A stretch of DNA of 64,000 bases from Tieghemiomyces parasiticus (GCA_027575765.1 JANBPT010000145.1:1-64000); one strand, 5' to 3'. Positions 32,805-45,024 are shown, numbered from the stretch's first letter. Numbers and translations are program-made. The notes: a model not told the origin generated them from the letters alone.

Positions 32805-34807
32805 ATGCCATTCTTTAACCCCGCCTATTCGGCCTATGACCTTCCGGGGGGCCTGGACGCTTCGCACTCCAGCCCGGCCCACCCCGCCCGCCGCCCGGCC
32901 GACTCCATCGTCCTGGTCCACCCGACGGTCATCGACACGCTCTTCAACTCCCCACGTGAACTGCATCGCGGGGATTGGCCACGTCCGCTGGTTCGTCTCT
33001 TCTCGGCGCTCGACAGCCCTCAAGCCACTCACCTGGCCCGCCAAGCCCTGCACCCATTCCAAGGCCACTACGCCTACCTGATCCACAGCGTACAAACCGC
33101 CATGTCGTTCTGTCTACTCATCCTCCCTAACCTCGTCCATGCCCTGTCCGGGTTCGCCCTCTTCGATGTTCAGCCTACGGCTGGCCAGACCCTGGGGTGG
33201 TCCGAACGCCGCGCACTGGATATGCAGTTCCCCCAACTGCTTCACTGTCTACTGGTACTGGCCGTGCTGTGGCAGGAGTTCCACCGCATGTGTCGATCAG
33301 TGTTTCCAGCCGAGGTCGAACAGTTGGCGCCGACGGTGGCGCGGGAGTTGGTCACATTACGTGATCGCGGCGTGTGTGTGCTCAACCACGTTGGGCATGA
33401 GGTGACGCGCCTATGGTGCCGGTGGAAGGTAATGCAGAATCCCCAGCTTCCCCCGGTCGTCGACCGTCTGGCCGATAACCAGCACTCGTATATGGACATT
33501 TACGGCAAATGCGAAAACTTTATTAAGCTGTTGATTCTCAGTATCAAGGCTGTCGATGACGCCAAGCAGATTGGTAAGTATGCATTGATGTAGACGCCAG
33601 TAGCTTTCGATACGCGGAAACGACAGTCCGCTCGACTGGCTTGCTAAACAAAACCTTACTCGGACCGCCAATACGAACCCAACCGTACCTGCTTACCACT
33701 TATGATGCCACTGCCAGTGAAATGCCCACCTCTGGTAAGTATCCCCTCTCCCTGTGTGTTTAATAGCAGGAACATTGATCTTCTGGCTCGTTTCTACTTG
33801 CACCTTAATCGGCTAACTTCATGGGATGAAATACTGTCGCTCACTTTTACTCGTTTGCACCTGAACCTCAGGCCCTCAATTACTTCACGCCGCTGGCGAA
33901 CCATTCTCTAGACCTGACCCTGCACAACCCGGCCTTACTTACCCGACCCAACGGCGCGCCAGTGGCTAAACACGCACGGTTTGCTTTGGAACCCCCAGCC
34001 GCACGTACCAAGGGCAGCCTACCCCTTCAGCAACAGGCTAACAGCCCCCTCTCCCTGCACCGTTCGGCGTCAGGCTTGGCAGCTCATGCGGCCGCGTCGT
34101 CCCGCCCGCGGTTGATTCGTAAACGCAATATTTCGCTCCCGGTCCTCAACGACGTGGCCTTGGCTGCGGGCACCACGACCCTTACCCGACCGCCCGCTCG
34201 GTTGGTCGCCACTTCCCCAGCTCATTTCCCACAACCCTCACCCTACACTCTGTCCAACGAGAGTACTGATACCAACCTGTTCTCGAGCTGCCGTGTGCCG
34301 TCCCAACCTGAGACAGCCCCCACGCCGCCGCCAATCGCTTCCGCTGCCAATAACCTCCGCCAGAAGCTGACGTCGAAGCCGTCAAGGCATTCTAGGCAAC
34401 AACCACAGCCTGCCAGGTCGGTGCCGCAATTCATCCGACCGCCGCCGTCGTCGCCACGTCGTTTTCCAACCCATCCCGCTACGGACTGTCACACCAACCC
34501 GGACAATGCCAGGGCGGGTAAAACCCGTTGGTCGCGCATCAAAGGGTTGATCATGGGTAAACTGTCAGCCACCCCCAGTCGTCCTACTTCGGTCCGCATC
34601 CCTTCGAACGATCAGGCCCACTTGTCCACTAAGGGCCGAGGTCGCCGGGAGGAGCCTAGCTTTGTCGGTGACGACGGGAGCTCCACGTCTACCGCCGGGG
34701 CCGTGACGGTCCTGGAGAGTCGCCACCGCGAGTTCATCCTGTCGAAACAAGATGTGGCTTCCATGACCATGGATATCACAGGGTTCTCCGCTCCACGTGC
34801 CTTTTAG
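32805..34807 (+). CDS. Unrecognised protein with helical N-half and disordered C-half (three exons, 17-nt microexon)
   Basis: I do not recognise this gene. Exon 1 (32805-33573) encodes a mostly helical region: residues 40-120 (HPTVIDTLF, WPRPLVRLFSALD), a hydrophobic stretch MSFCLLILPNLVHALSGFAL and another, LLHCLLVLAVLWQEF, then DIYGKCENFIKLLILSIKAV just before a GTAAGT donor. To keep the long downstream frame open the model needs a 17-nt exon (33718-33734, flanked by ccag and GTAAGT), followed by exon 3 (33872-34807) starting ALNYFTPLANHSLDL. The total is 573 residues. Exon 3 is Ser/Pro/Arg-rich and low-complexity, with a basic patch (KTRWSRIKGLIMGK). An alternative second exon starting near 33650 would instead end the protein at 33968. 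Expression and extent are therefore uncertain; that some gene is here is likely from codon bias and the leader. Confidence 0.5.
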
Positions 34808-35324
34808 CGGTGAGGATGGGGGCTCTCATCTGATATGATTACATTTGCTTCAGGGCCCAGATGGTGCTCCGGGGAGTGGCTTGCGTGACAATTTATATAG
34901 TCATCAGCACGACCTTTCCCTTGGACTACCTGCGTCCCTGTTGGATTAGAACGAAATAAATAAAGTACAGCCATAAAAAAATAATCAGACGTAGGCTGCA
35001 CAGGTCCGATGGTCCACTACAGCAAGGCATCGGACCTTGTGCACAACTTCCTACGCAGGAATAGTGGGAGCTACCCAGAGCCTCAAACCGAACGTATCCC
35101 TTCAGCAACATCCAAACCACAGCCAGCGGCTGGATCTGACCGCTCGATCCGTATATTGGCGTCACGATCCCCCAAATTGAACCCGAACAGCTCATTCACC
35201 TCACTCGCCACGCATCGGGATCCACCTCCCTCCTAGCCTGTATACCCTGACCGATCCCGCATTTCCATTTTTTATTATATATATATATTCCTTTTCACTA
35301 GCCTGATACTCTTAGATTCACACC
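34808..35324. other. Spacer before uS2m
   Basis: About 520 bp. An AATAAATAAA-type polyadenylation-like sequence at 34953-34963 could end the upstream gene, and a T-rich/TA-repeat stretch at 35268-35290 lies just ahead of the uS2m ATG. Confidence 0.4.
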
Positions 35325-36512
35325 ATGGCTGGTCTCTGCCCACGGTTGACTCGCCAGATCGTGACCTCCCGCACGCTCCGCGCCAGTGTTCGGGTCCGAC
35401 CCACTCTGCGCCCGCTGGGTCTACGGCATCAGTCTACGGACGGTGGTTTTCTGTCGCATGGTCCGGGCGATGCCGCGGCTGCTGGTCCGCCTCCGCCCGC
35501 TTCCCCCACTGCCGCGTCATCCGCCCCGATCGCTCCTACACGCTCGGGCCCAGCCCTGTCTCCGTTGGCCCTGACCCAGCGGCTGCAACGCCTGATGCCC
35601 GAGTTTAGCGCGCTGGGAGCGCGTCGCACGCGGGCACCGCAGCTCACCCCGGCGCTCGATCGAAAGGATCTGCAGCCCAACGAGTTCACCATGGCCGAGC
35701 TCATGGCGGCGGGACTCCACCTGGGCCACTCCAAGACGCGCTGGAACCCGTTCACTTTGCCGTTCATCTTTGGTGAGCGCGAGGGTATCTACGTGATCAA
35801 CCTGGAACATACGGTGGCCTACCTGCGCCGAGCGCTGGCCTTGACCCGTGAAGTAGCCCGCGACGGCGGCCTCATTTTGTTCCTAGCCTCCCGGCCCTCG
35901 ATGGTCCAGCCCGTGGCCGAGGCCGCCACTGCGTGCGGCCAGTACCACGTCAACGGCAAGTGGCTCCCGGGCACCCTGACCAACAACGAGGTGGTGCTCA
36001 CCCGGTTCGTCCCGGAACTTATCCATGAGAGCGGTGAAGAGGCGTCCCCGTACATGATGGTCGAGGACGGCAGTTCGGCGGCCAGGGACAAGGCAAAGAA
36101 GAAAGCACCCAAGGCGCTTGAAGACGAGGAGGAGGTCAGTGGTAGCAGTGGTGATGGCGATATCATGAGTTCCGAAGAGACCGTCATCACGCGGAATGCC
36201 AGCGGTACGGTGCAGGAAGAGTCGGACCAGAACCCTAAGCTCCGGAAGGTGCTCAAAGTGTTCAAGCCCGACCTCATGATCTTCTTCAATACCCTCGAGA
36301 ACAAGGCTGCCCTGACGGAGGCCCGTGCTTGTAACATCCCCACCATCGGGCTGATCGATACCGACTGTAGCCCCCACTGGGTCTCCTACCCGGTCCCCGC
36401 TAACGACGACTCGACCACTGGCGTCAAGTTGCTGGCCGCCCTCTTCTCCAAGGCCGCCCAAGAAGGCGCCGAGCTTCGTCGGAAGGACTTTGACGCACAG
36501 GTCAAATCGTAA
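35325..36512 (+). CDS. MRP4: Mitochondrial small-subunit ribosomal protein uS2m
   Basis: Intronless, 395 residues. The uS2 fold starts at about residue 120 with FTMAELMAAGLHLGHSKTRW, the signature loop of the family, and continues with FGEREGIYVINLEHTVAYLR, then NGKWLPGTLTNN and FFNTLENKAALTEARACNIP followed by IGLIDTDCSPHWVSYPVPAN. The first 45 residues are Arg-rich without acidic residues up to about 38 and fit a mitochondrial presequence; residues 45-115 are Pro/Ala-rich and extra to bacterial S2. An acidic, Ser-rich insertion of about 65 residues (235-302) separates FVPELIHE from NPKLRKVLKVFKPDLM. It binds the mitoribosome small subunit near the head-body junction. Confidence 0.95.
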   Translation: MAGLCPRLTRQIVTSRTLRASVRVRPTLRPLGLRHQSTDGGFLSHGPGDAAAAGPPPPASPTAASSAPIAPTRSGPALSPLALTQRLQRLMPEFSALGARRTRAPQLTPALDRKDLQPNEFTMAELMAAGLHLGHSKTRWNPFTLPFIFGEREGIYVINLEHTVAYLRRALALTREVARDGGLILFLASRPSMVQPVAEAATACGQYHVNGKWLPGTLTNNEVVLTRFVPELIHESGEEASPYMMVEDGSSAARDKAKKKAPKALEDEEEVSGSSGDGDIMSSEETVITRNASGTVQEESDQNPKLRKVLKVFKPDLMIFFNTLENKAALTEARACNIPTIGLIDTDCSPHWVSYPVPANDDSTTGVKLLAALFSKAAQEGAELRRKDFDAQVKS

Positions 36513-36534
36513 AGATTAATTATTATTAATCTTT
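36511..36534 (+). terminator. Perfect AT stem-loop at the uS2m stop codon
   Basis: A 10-bp perfect inverted repeat with a 4-nt loop (AAAGATTAAT, TATT, ATTAATCTTT) overlaps the TAA stop of uS2m and could fold in its 3' UTR. Whether it has a role in 3'-end formation or message stability is unknown. Confidence 0.35.
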
Positions 36535-39403
36535 GGTTAGTTACGGCATCGTTTGAAACTTTATTCTTGGAGAGTGGCAGTTGTTGTTGTTTTGTTTGGT
36601 AGGCGTTCGGTTCACAAGAAGCCGCGATCTTATCGGCAGAGGAATAAAGTCTTGCCAGAGCATAGTTATATTTAGAATGAAGATGGTTAGGTCTTCATTG
36701 CTAGGTTCCCCCCCCCACTCCCGCACGACTCATCGGGCACTATATGCCCGCCCACGGCCGGGGTCCCTATCCTTGAAGCGATCGCCGTCTTTCCTTTCAT
36801 GATTATGCTTTCAAGTCAGCTGGGGAGTACCGGTGAAACTGTGCCACTTGCCGCACTGGCTCTCAACCGACCCCGGTCGCCAGCTCACGAAGTGTGACTT
36901 CGGCCGACGTATCGTCCAAGGCCCCCCAATTGAAAACACAGTTGTGGCACCGATAGGAAGTTATTGGAAGCCGTTAGTGGTTTGATGATAAGAGCTAGTG
37001 GTAACCAGTGGGGGGCAGTAGGCGATCCATCATATTTCCACCTCCCTTGCCCGATACTACACTTCCAAATACCGTCTCGGCGATACGGCCATGACAGGTA
37101 GATCTTGTAACGGCTGGCACGCCCTTCTCCCTGGCTATACGAAGCATTCGGCAGGCGGAGGACCTGCACCACTGAGGCGCCTGCTTCCCTTGCAGCCGGT
37201 AGGTTTATCACAGCCCAGAGGAGGTTTCAAGTCAAGGAAATCCTCAAGATGTTAACATACAACCGAGGCGCCCCCCCCACGTGTGGTATGCCAGCTTCAC
37301 GACGCATCGCCCAGGGAAGTCGGGGCCGAGTCCTCTCTCACGCCCAACGGTTTCCCAGCACCATTGCCCATCATTCCAAATATGCAAAGGTCCGCCGATA
37401 GGTTTATTCTTTCGGTGTGCAAGTATATACATTTTTTTCAATCAACACTCCGTCCAATTCATCCGTGACCCTTTTGGGACGATATACTTATTCCTCCTCT
37501 TGCAATTTCCTTCCTCGGGCTGCACACCCCGCCACAATTCTGTCTGTGATGTACCCTTTAGGGACTAAACGGGATAAGTCACGCTCAGAATGCCGTCCCC
37601 ACAGCCAGGGTGCGGAAAAAATAAGTGTCCGGAAACCAATTGCCGGAGGAAGGGGGTTTACAACCAGCGGGTGTGCGGGCTAGGGTCGGCGGATGGTCGA
37701 TTTAGGCAACTTTTTAACGCTACTCCGCGGTTGCGCAAACAATCCATATAGCCATTGCCAGGAAGCCGAATCGAGGTGCTTCTCATTCATGGCATCGACT
37801 TCGTTATTCCCTGCCCTGAAAGCCGTTGGACTCTCGCCCAGCCTTGCGCTCTGCTATCAAGAATTCGCTGGGCTTGTGAAGGACGGTCCTGAGGTGGATG
37901 TCGGTGTGGCCCCGTCCACTTCATCGAGCGGGCACCGCCTCCCTCCGCCCCCTCCCACCTTGCCCCCCTTTCTGTACCACACTGGGCGGTGCCACTTTCT
38001 ACTTATCCCCCTCTCAGTCCTCGGCATCAGCGTGGCGACATGACACTGATCGGTTAGCCTTTAGGCCCCCACTGAAGGATAGCAAATTATGCCAATTGGT
38101 CCAAGCACGTTGACTGAATTGGGTGGGCATGTACCTTGGGTTAGCCCCTCCCTATCCATTTGAATCACCTAGACTGGACATGTCAATAACTATCCAGCCC
38201 CAGTGCTTCGGGCCAAACCTAAAGCGAGATGCGCCGATCGTTGAAAAGGGGCCGTGGATAAAAATTGCCGGCGGCCCTGGCCCATGGCTGGCATGGCGGC
38301 TGCTGGCAAAGCAGGGGCCCCGGTGCTAAATTTGGCTTGCTCAATTCTGAAGTTGGCCCACGAAGCCTCCACAGGAGTGGTGTGATTTGCCACCATCAGG
38401 AATCACGGAGGATAGCACCTGCCGCCCACTGCAGAGATAAGCAGCGGCGCATATCTCAGAACCGCACCAAACATCCCCGCCACAAGACACGGCCACCTTC
38501 CTCTCGTTTCATCCTGGGCTCCCCCTTACGCGCCTCGACTACACCCGCATGCGCACACGCTCCTACCTTGTACATCGACATTGGTTGCACCAAGCCTCTG
38601 CCCTCCCTCCCCCCTCAGCTCCCTTTGGGGCCCTTTTTGTTTCCCCCTCCCCGCCCCTTAACTCTACTACCGCCCGCGGGCTGTCCGCCCGCCGCCTCCC
38701 CACCTCTTATGTGGGCCAGTCATACCTTTCTCGTCAGCTGCATCCATTGGGGCGTATCCGCCTGAGGTGCCTCTGGTTGGCCGAATGCCCCCCCCTCTAG
38801 TCTCTTGCCCAACCGCCGTTTCCTCCGACTCCCTCACGCACACCCTCCCAGTTCTTCTGTTTACGATGGGTGGGCTATGCCCGATGTGCTGTTGGGAGGG
38901 CCCGCTATAAGTACCGACCCCTGAACCCACCTCCGAGGTCGGCTGCTTGTCAACTGTCCACCTGTCTGAGACTCTGCATCCTGCACCATCACCACCAATC
39001 CCCTGCTATCCTCTCTAGCTAGGGCTTACTGACTGACACGTCTCAGGGGCACACACTTTGCTGGCCACCTCTACTCCACCCACAACCTTCCCCACCTATC
39101 TCTCCTGTATTGGCTTTGGAGTGCCTCCACCCCTTCCTCCCCCTTATAGCTGCCGTTCCTCGACCCGCAGTTCTGTCTACCCTTCGTCGGGGATTGTATT
39201 TCTTTTCCTGCTATAATCCACTACTTCGCTCTGTATTTTTTTCACCCTCATTGTTTCCGCTAGATTTACTGTGGAGCCTTCCGAGTTCCTGGACACTTCC
39301 GCCTGATCGATATCGCAGATTCGGCTTCCGCCTATCCCCCTCTCTCTCACTCTTACAACTCCGCTTTCTATCGTCTCAGATATTTACTGACGTCCTCTTC
39401 GCT
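36535..39403. other. 2.9-kb spacer between uS2m and the P5B ATPase
   Basis: Polyadenylation-like AATAAA near 36642, a run of nine C at 36708-36716, and a long pyrimidine-rich stretch from about 38500 to 39400 upstream of the ATPase start. No protein-coding gene recognised in between. Confidence 0.4.
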
Positions 39404-42400
39404 ATGAAGCCTTTAACGCCCAAGGCACTATGGCTCACTCTCGCCGTCTGGACAGTATCTTCCGTCCTCACACTGGTCTCTGCATCACCCATCTTTAACA
39501 CCCGTAAGTACAGTCTCTGTCTTGTGATAATAGTGGGAACGGTTGTCCAATGACGGACATGAGAAGCTCCCGCACCCATACCTCCGCGGGTGATCTAAAT
39601 TCTTCCCCTGGGGCCCATCGGAGGTTCACCACTGTCCCAGCTTGGCAATTGGCCCAAGCCAGGACGTCGCCCGCGTACGGCCTTATTCACACCCCCTGAA
39701 AGCCGGGCCATTTTTACAACCGAAGGACGAGGCAAGCCACACGCTACGGGCGACAGCGTTATGGGATGCCTTTCCTCTTGCCCAGCTCTTTCCTGCCGTG
39801 TAGGCTGTCCGGGGCAAAGCGGGCGACCGAGTACCGGGCGGGGGGGGGCTTCCGACGCTAGGACGCGGCCGTGGCACGAACGTCGCCTGCTGAGTAGCAC
39901 AGCCGTCGCTGTGTTGCGACCCCACCGCCCGGAGTGGTGTCGTAGACGACCCGACGACGAGTGGAAGCGAAATCCCTGGCCGGATCGCCGTGTTTCATCT
40001 TTGCTTCACCTACTAGGCCTTACTGTCTGCGATAGAGATCGGGGGAACAGCGCTGGTCTCTCTTTTCACCGACATGCCGTCCTGGCCCACCTTCGACCGC
40101 CACACCATCCAGCTACTAACACCGAAATTGCACGTGACCCTTTACCCCGTCTCCACAATCCCCCCACATATTGCTTTACCCCACCTTCCGCAGCCAATCA
40201 GTTCGGACTGGATGGCAAAGTTTGCCCACGGTTTCCTCGGCGCAACGTGAACTGCCCTCAGATCTGCGTGAGCGACCTAGCTGACTGTCCCAAATCATTA
40301 CAGCCTGCCTGCCCGCCAGGTGAACGTTTCTGCGCAAACGGCGAGTGCGCCCGGGAGTGCCCGGCAGACCTAGTCAACCCGTGTCAGTGCGGTGGCATCC
40401 CCTACCCGACCGGTGACCGCCTCGTACCGTGCCGGCGAACCCCCACCATCGATATCCCTGCATTCAACTTCGCCAACCGCACCGCCCAGACTCACGACGC
40501 GTGCGGGGTTGCCATCAACGACACCCGGATCCTCGACTATGGCGCTCTGCCTATTGGTCCGCTCTGGCTTGACTGTCCGTCGCCCGGAGATGACCAGTCA
40601 TTCACCTTCCACGAGCCTGCCTGGTTGGCCCTCTGGCTTGCTCTCGCCGCCCAGGCCGCGGTTTTTTCGCTGTGGTACGGGTACAAGCAGCTTCGCGAAC
40701 GCCGCGTTCCCCGCGTCCCGCTCGAGAAATCGGGGCTGAGCGGCGTGACCAGTTATAATGGTACGAGTGATCACCTCAGCGACGACGCCGGTCCCGATGA
40801 TGAGTCCCTGGATGATACCGCCAAGAAACCGCAGGTCCGGGTCCTCTGCGACTCGTCCCAGGACTCTGCCCCGGCCCCGTCCCTCCCACTTTTACGCTTC
40901 ACGGGCTATCGTAACGACTGGATCGGTACCTTGATCGTTTACGCCATCGGGCTCCTAAGCGTCGGGTGGATTGTGTGGATGGCTATGCTAACCGCTGACT
41001 ATTACGGCAAGTTCATCGGCCCGCCCTTCTCCCTTGCCCACCAGAATTTTGACCTCTCCGCTAAACTCTTCATCGCTTCGTGGCACTTCATGGCCGCTTG
41101 GTTCCTGGGGCTCAACGTGACGCGTGCACGCCTCCGCAACTTCTTCCGTATCCGCACCTCCGCCGAGCGCAGCCATGTGGTCCAGGTCGAACAGGAGGTG
41201 GCTCCGTTAATCCTACTCGACGACGACCGGAGTTCCCTCCTTCGCCGTATTCGCCGCCTGGAACGCTCCCTAAAACTGTTCCTCGGGTGGCATCTCCACG
41301 TCACCACCGCCCCGCTTCACCGTACGGCCCACGGCCGGCTCTACTTTAACTACCAGTGCACGCGCTACGTATTCAACCCCAAGACCCACGACTTTGAGCC
41401 CTTCGAATTCCCGCTGGGTAACACCACCCAGGACCTCATGGCTCTGTCGGTCGGGCTAGCGGCCGCGGAGGCGGAATACCGGTCCGAACTGCTAGGCCCC
41501 AACTTCATCTCGGTCGAGGTACCCAGTATCCCGCTAGCATTCGTGCGTGAGTTCACCGACTTTTTCTACCTGTACCAATTGACCGTCCTGTGGCTTTTCT
41601 ACTACTATGCCTACTACAACATTGGGCTGGTCGATACGGCGGTCATTTTCGTGTCGGCCTTTGTCAAGGTGTTCATCCGCCGCAATTCGGAATGCCGACT
41701 GAAGCGGATGGCAGAGCACGAGGATACCTGCCAGGTATACCGCGACGGGGCCTGGGCCGAGCTGTCGACGGCCGAACTGGTCCCCGGCGACTTGATTGAG
41801 ATTCGCGCCCACCAGCTCGTCCCGTGTGACGCCGTGATCCTGTCTGGTAACGTAGTGGTTGACGAGAGCTCCCTGACGGGCGAACCCTTGCCGGTGCGCA
41901 AGTTCCCGCTCCGCGCCGGCAGCCCGTTTGATATCAACGGTAGTGGTAAACTAAGTGCGCTATTCTCCGGGACAATCATCTCCCAGGCGGAGCCGGACAA
42001 GATCCACCCGCGCGCCACCGCTCTGGTCTACCGGATCGGTACCGCTACCGATAAGGGCCAGCTCGTCCGCAAGATCTTGTTCCCCAGCCCGGTCTCCTTT
42101 ATCTTTGACGAGCAGCTCAAGATTGTCATGGGTATCCTCGCCCTGGAGGGGCTTGTTGCCTTTGGGATCGGAATCTGGATGCAACGCCAAGACCTGAACG
42201 TGTCGTGGTTCAACGGCATGTTCTGCCTCGCCCAAATTGTCAGCCCCATTCTCCCGGCCGCCCTCGTGGTGGGCCAGTCGGTGGCCTCCACCCGTCTCCG
42301 CAAGAAGCACATCTTTTGCGTTGATCTCCCACGTATCATGGTCGCCGGGAAGGTCCAGATCTTCTGCTTCGACAAGACCGGCACGCTGACCAAGGAGGGC

Positions 42401-44662
42401 CTGGACTTTTACGGATGCCAGTCCCTGGACCATCTGGGTGAGTCCTACGATAATCTGCCCTCGTCCCGCGAGGATTTGGCCTTTGAACCGCGTACTCTCA
42501 AGATGGACGAACTGCCCCGCCTGATGCAGATGGCCGTCGCGTCTTGTCACTCAGTCACTGAGGTAAGGAGCTATCATGTTATGACAGTAGTGTCCATATA
42601 GATGGAGAGAAAAAGGAGGAAAGAAACGGGACCCCGATTTTAGCCCCCGATTCAGTACGTTTACGAGTATCAAGAATTTAAGGTGGCTCGTTGGACCCCA
42701 CCTTCCGGTCTGCTAACCACCCACTGCCTACCTTCCCCCTTCATTACATTTCACCTCTCGGACCCGTGTTTACTCCCTTTACAGCTCAATGGTCAACTTA
42801 TTGGTAACCCGGTGGATATTGAAATGTTCCGTTCCACTGGCTGGGACCTCTGCCACCCAGAATCACCAGAGTACTTGGATACCCTATGCAACCAAGGCGA
42901 GAAGCTCCACGTGGTCAAGCGGTTCGAGTTTGTCCACGCCCGCATGTCCATGTCGGTGGCCGTCCTGGACGTCCAGACCGATCACGTCCACGTGTACGTA
43001 AAAGGCTCCTTCGAGAAGATCAAAGACCTGGTTGACCCAGCCAGTCTCCCGGCAAATTATGACCGGGTGACCAGCCAACTGGCCCGTGAGGGTTGCTACG
43101 TCCTCGCCGTTGCCCACCGTGACCTGGGCCCGCTCAGCGGAAACATGCTGAACAACTACTCTCGCGACGAGCTAGAGCGTGGCGCGGCCTTCATCGGTCT
43201 GGTGCTGTTCAAAAACACCCTCAAGCCTGACACTGCAGATGCCATTGCGGAACTGAAATCCGGAACCACGCGAACCGTCATGATCACTGGCGATACGGCC
43301 TTGACGGGGGCATTCATTTCCAGAGCCTGCGGCATGTCCTCGCCGGCCGACCGCATGCTCCTAGGCGACGTGGGAAAAGATGGCGAGCTGATCTGGCGTG
43401 ACGTGGATACTGATGAGCCCGAGGATCTGCATACGGCCCTCCTAACGGCCCGACCCCGCTCGGCGGGGGACACGGATTCCGTCAAGGACGACAAGGCCCA
43501 GCTACCGGCGCTATCGGGTCAATTGCCACCGGTACCCTCGGGCGATATCGAGCTGGCCGTCACGGGCAAGGCCTTCAACGAACTGGTACGTCAGGACCTG
43601 ATCCGCACCTACCTTCTCAACATCCGGGTGTTTGCCCGGATGACCCCACAGGACAAGGTCACTTGCGTGCAGCTCCACATGGAACGCGGCATCACAGCCA
43701 TGTGCGGTGACGGCGGTAACGACTGCGGAGCGCTTCGTGCGGCCCACGTGGGTATTGCGCTCAGTGAAGCCGAGGCATCTATCGTGTCCCCGTTCAGTAC
43801 CAGTGTCCGGTCCATCTACTCCTGCGTCGAACTCCTCCGCCAGGGCCGGGCGGCCCTCGCCACGTCGTTCGCTGGGTACAAGTATCTGATTCTGTACGGC
43901 CAGACCATGGTCCTCATGAAGGCCAACACGTTTTACTTCCAAGGAACCCTGACGGAGTCGCTCTGGATTTTTATCGACGCCTTCATCACCCTCGGCATGA
44001 CCGCCTGTATCCCGCTCAGTAAGGCCTCCCGCCGGCTGGCCCCGCAACGGCCCACCGCCCGCCTCCTGGGGCCGCAGACCCTACTCTCGACCATCGGCGT
44101 CGTTGCCATCAACTGGGTGTTTGTCATTGTCGAGCTCATCTGGCTGTACCAGCAGCCCTGGTTCCGCTGCCACGAGTTTGATTCCACCCAGGTCGATATT
44201 TCGAAATGGTGGTTACTGGGGGATAACTACGAAAGCGCCATCCTGGCCCTGACGGTGTTCCAGTTTATCAACGCCGGCGCCATCTTCAATTTCGGCCACC
44301 ATTTCCGTCGTGCCTGGGCCCGTAACTACCCTCTGGTCGTCCTGTGGGCCGTCGTCGTCGGGATCATGAGCTACGTGTTGCTGGCCGATCCCAACCGTCT
44401 GGGTTGCCTCTTCCGGATCAACTGCGGTGACCCCAACGTGCTCCAGGATCTCGGGTACTCGCGGCCGGGCTTTGCGATCGAACCCTACAACATTCCCCAA
44501 GGGCACAACGTATTCCCTTCCCGTGCCCGTTGGGCCCTGTGGGCTATGTGCTTGGCTAATATGGCCGCAGGGCTGCTCTGGGAACGACTCGTTATCCTGG
44601 GCCCCGTACGGAGGTACTTTATGAAGAAGTACCCGCTACGCCGCCTGCGTCTTAAGTACTAG
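39404..44662 (+). CDS. P5B-type cation/polyamine-transporting ATPase with Cys-rich lumenal domain (three exons)
   Basis: Exons 39404-39503, 40194-42562 and 42785-44662 give 1448 residues. Exon 1 encodes a signal peptide (KALWLTLAVWTVSSVLTLVS); exon 2 continues with a lumenal domain holding about a dozen cysteines (residues 40-110), then transmembrane segments near LALWLALAAQAAVFSLWYG and LIVYAIGLLSVGWIVWMAML. The P-ATPase core is complete: TGE actuator loop at about 595-597, the phosphorylated Asp760 in FCFDKTGTLTKEGLDF, and GDGGNDCGALRAAHVGIAL at about 1131. The TKEGLDF ending and absence of a P5A spike point to the P5B group (ATP13A2/Ypk9/Cta5), endolysosomal/vacuolar transporters of polyamines. 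The TM4 motif is SPILPAAL (717-724), where P5B enzymes usually have PPALPA. Introns of 690 and 222 nt. Confidence 0.93.
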
Positions 44663-44678
44663 AGTGGGAGGGAATGGA

Positions 44679-45024
44679 TCCGGTAGCTCTTCTCCTTTTT
44701 TTTGATATATCTACGGTAACGAATCTAATTGATATATATATATATATATATACTTTTTTTTATTAATACACTGAGTTGTTCAGATATGTAACGTGGGGAA
44801 GGGTTGGTGCGGCACCATATTCGTGATAATCCTTGTGTGGGGCNNNNNNNNNNATTGTTCCGGGAGCTTTTCTCCTTTTTTTTTCTTTTTCTACGGTAAC
44901 GTATCTTATTTATATTTTTTTATATATTTTTTACTTTTTTTTATTAATACACTGAGTTGTGCAGATAGGTAACGTGGGGAAGGGTTGGTGCGGCACCATA
45001 TTCGTGATCATCCTGGTGTGGGGC
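44679..45024 (+). repeat. Near-identical 165-bp direct repeat either side of an assembly gap
   Basis: Copy 1 (44679-44843) and copy 2 (44858-45024) share long identical blocks, for example ctacggtaacg, ttattaatacactgagttg and gtggggaagggttggtgcgg, in the same order, and both end in gtgtggggc. They differ mainly in T/A low-complexity runs: copy 1 has a clean TA repeat (44732-44752), while copy 2 has T-rich variants. Ten N lie between them. Confidence 0.85.
44844..44853. other. Assembly gap (10 N)
   Basis: Ten unknown bases joining two contig ends, flanked by the direct repeat above; the true distance is probably zero or negative (overlap). Confidence 0.95.

Noticed and set aside
44732..44752. 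TA repeat as a centromere or origin signal
   Set aside because: It is a short microsatellite beside an assembly gap; nothing else supports a special function.
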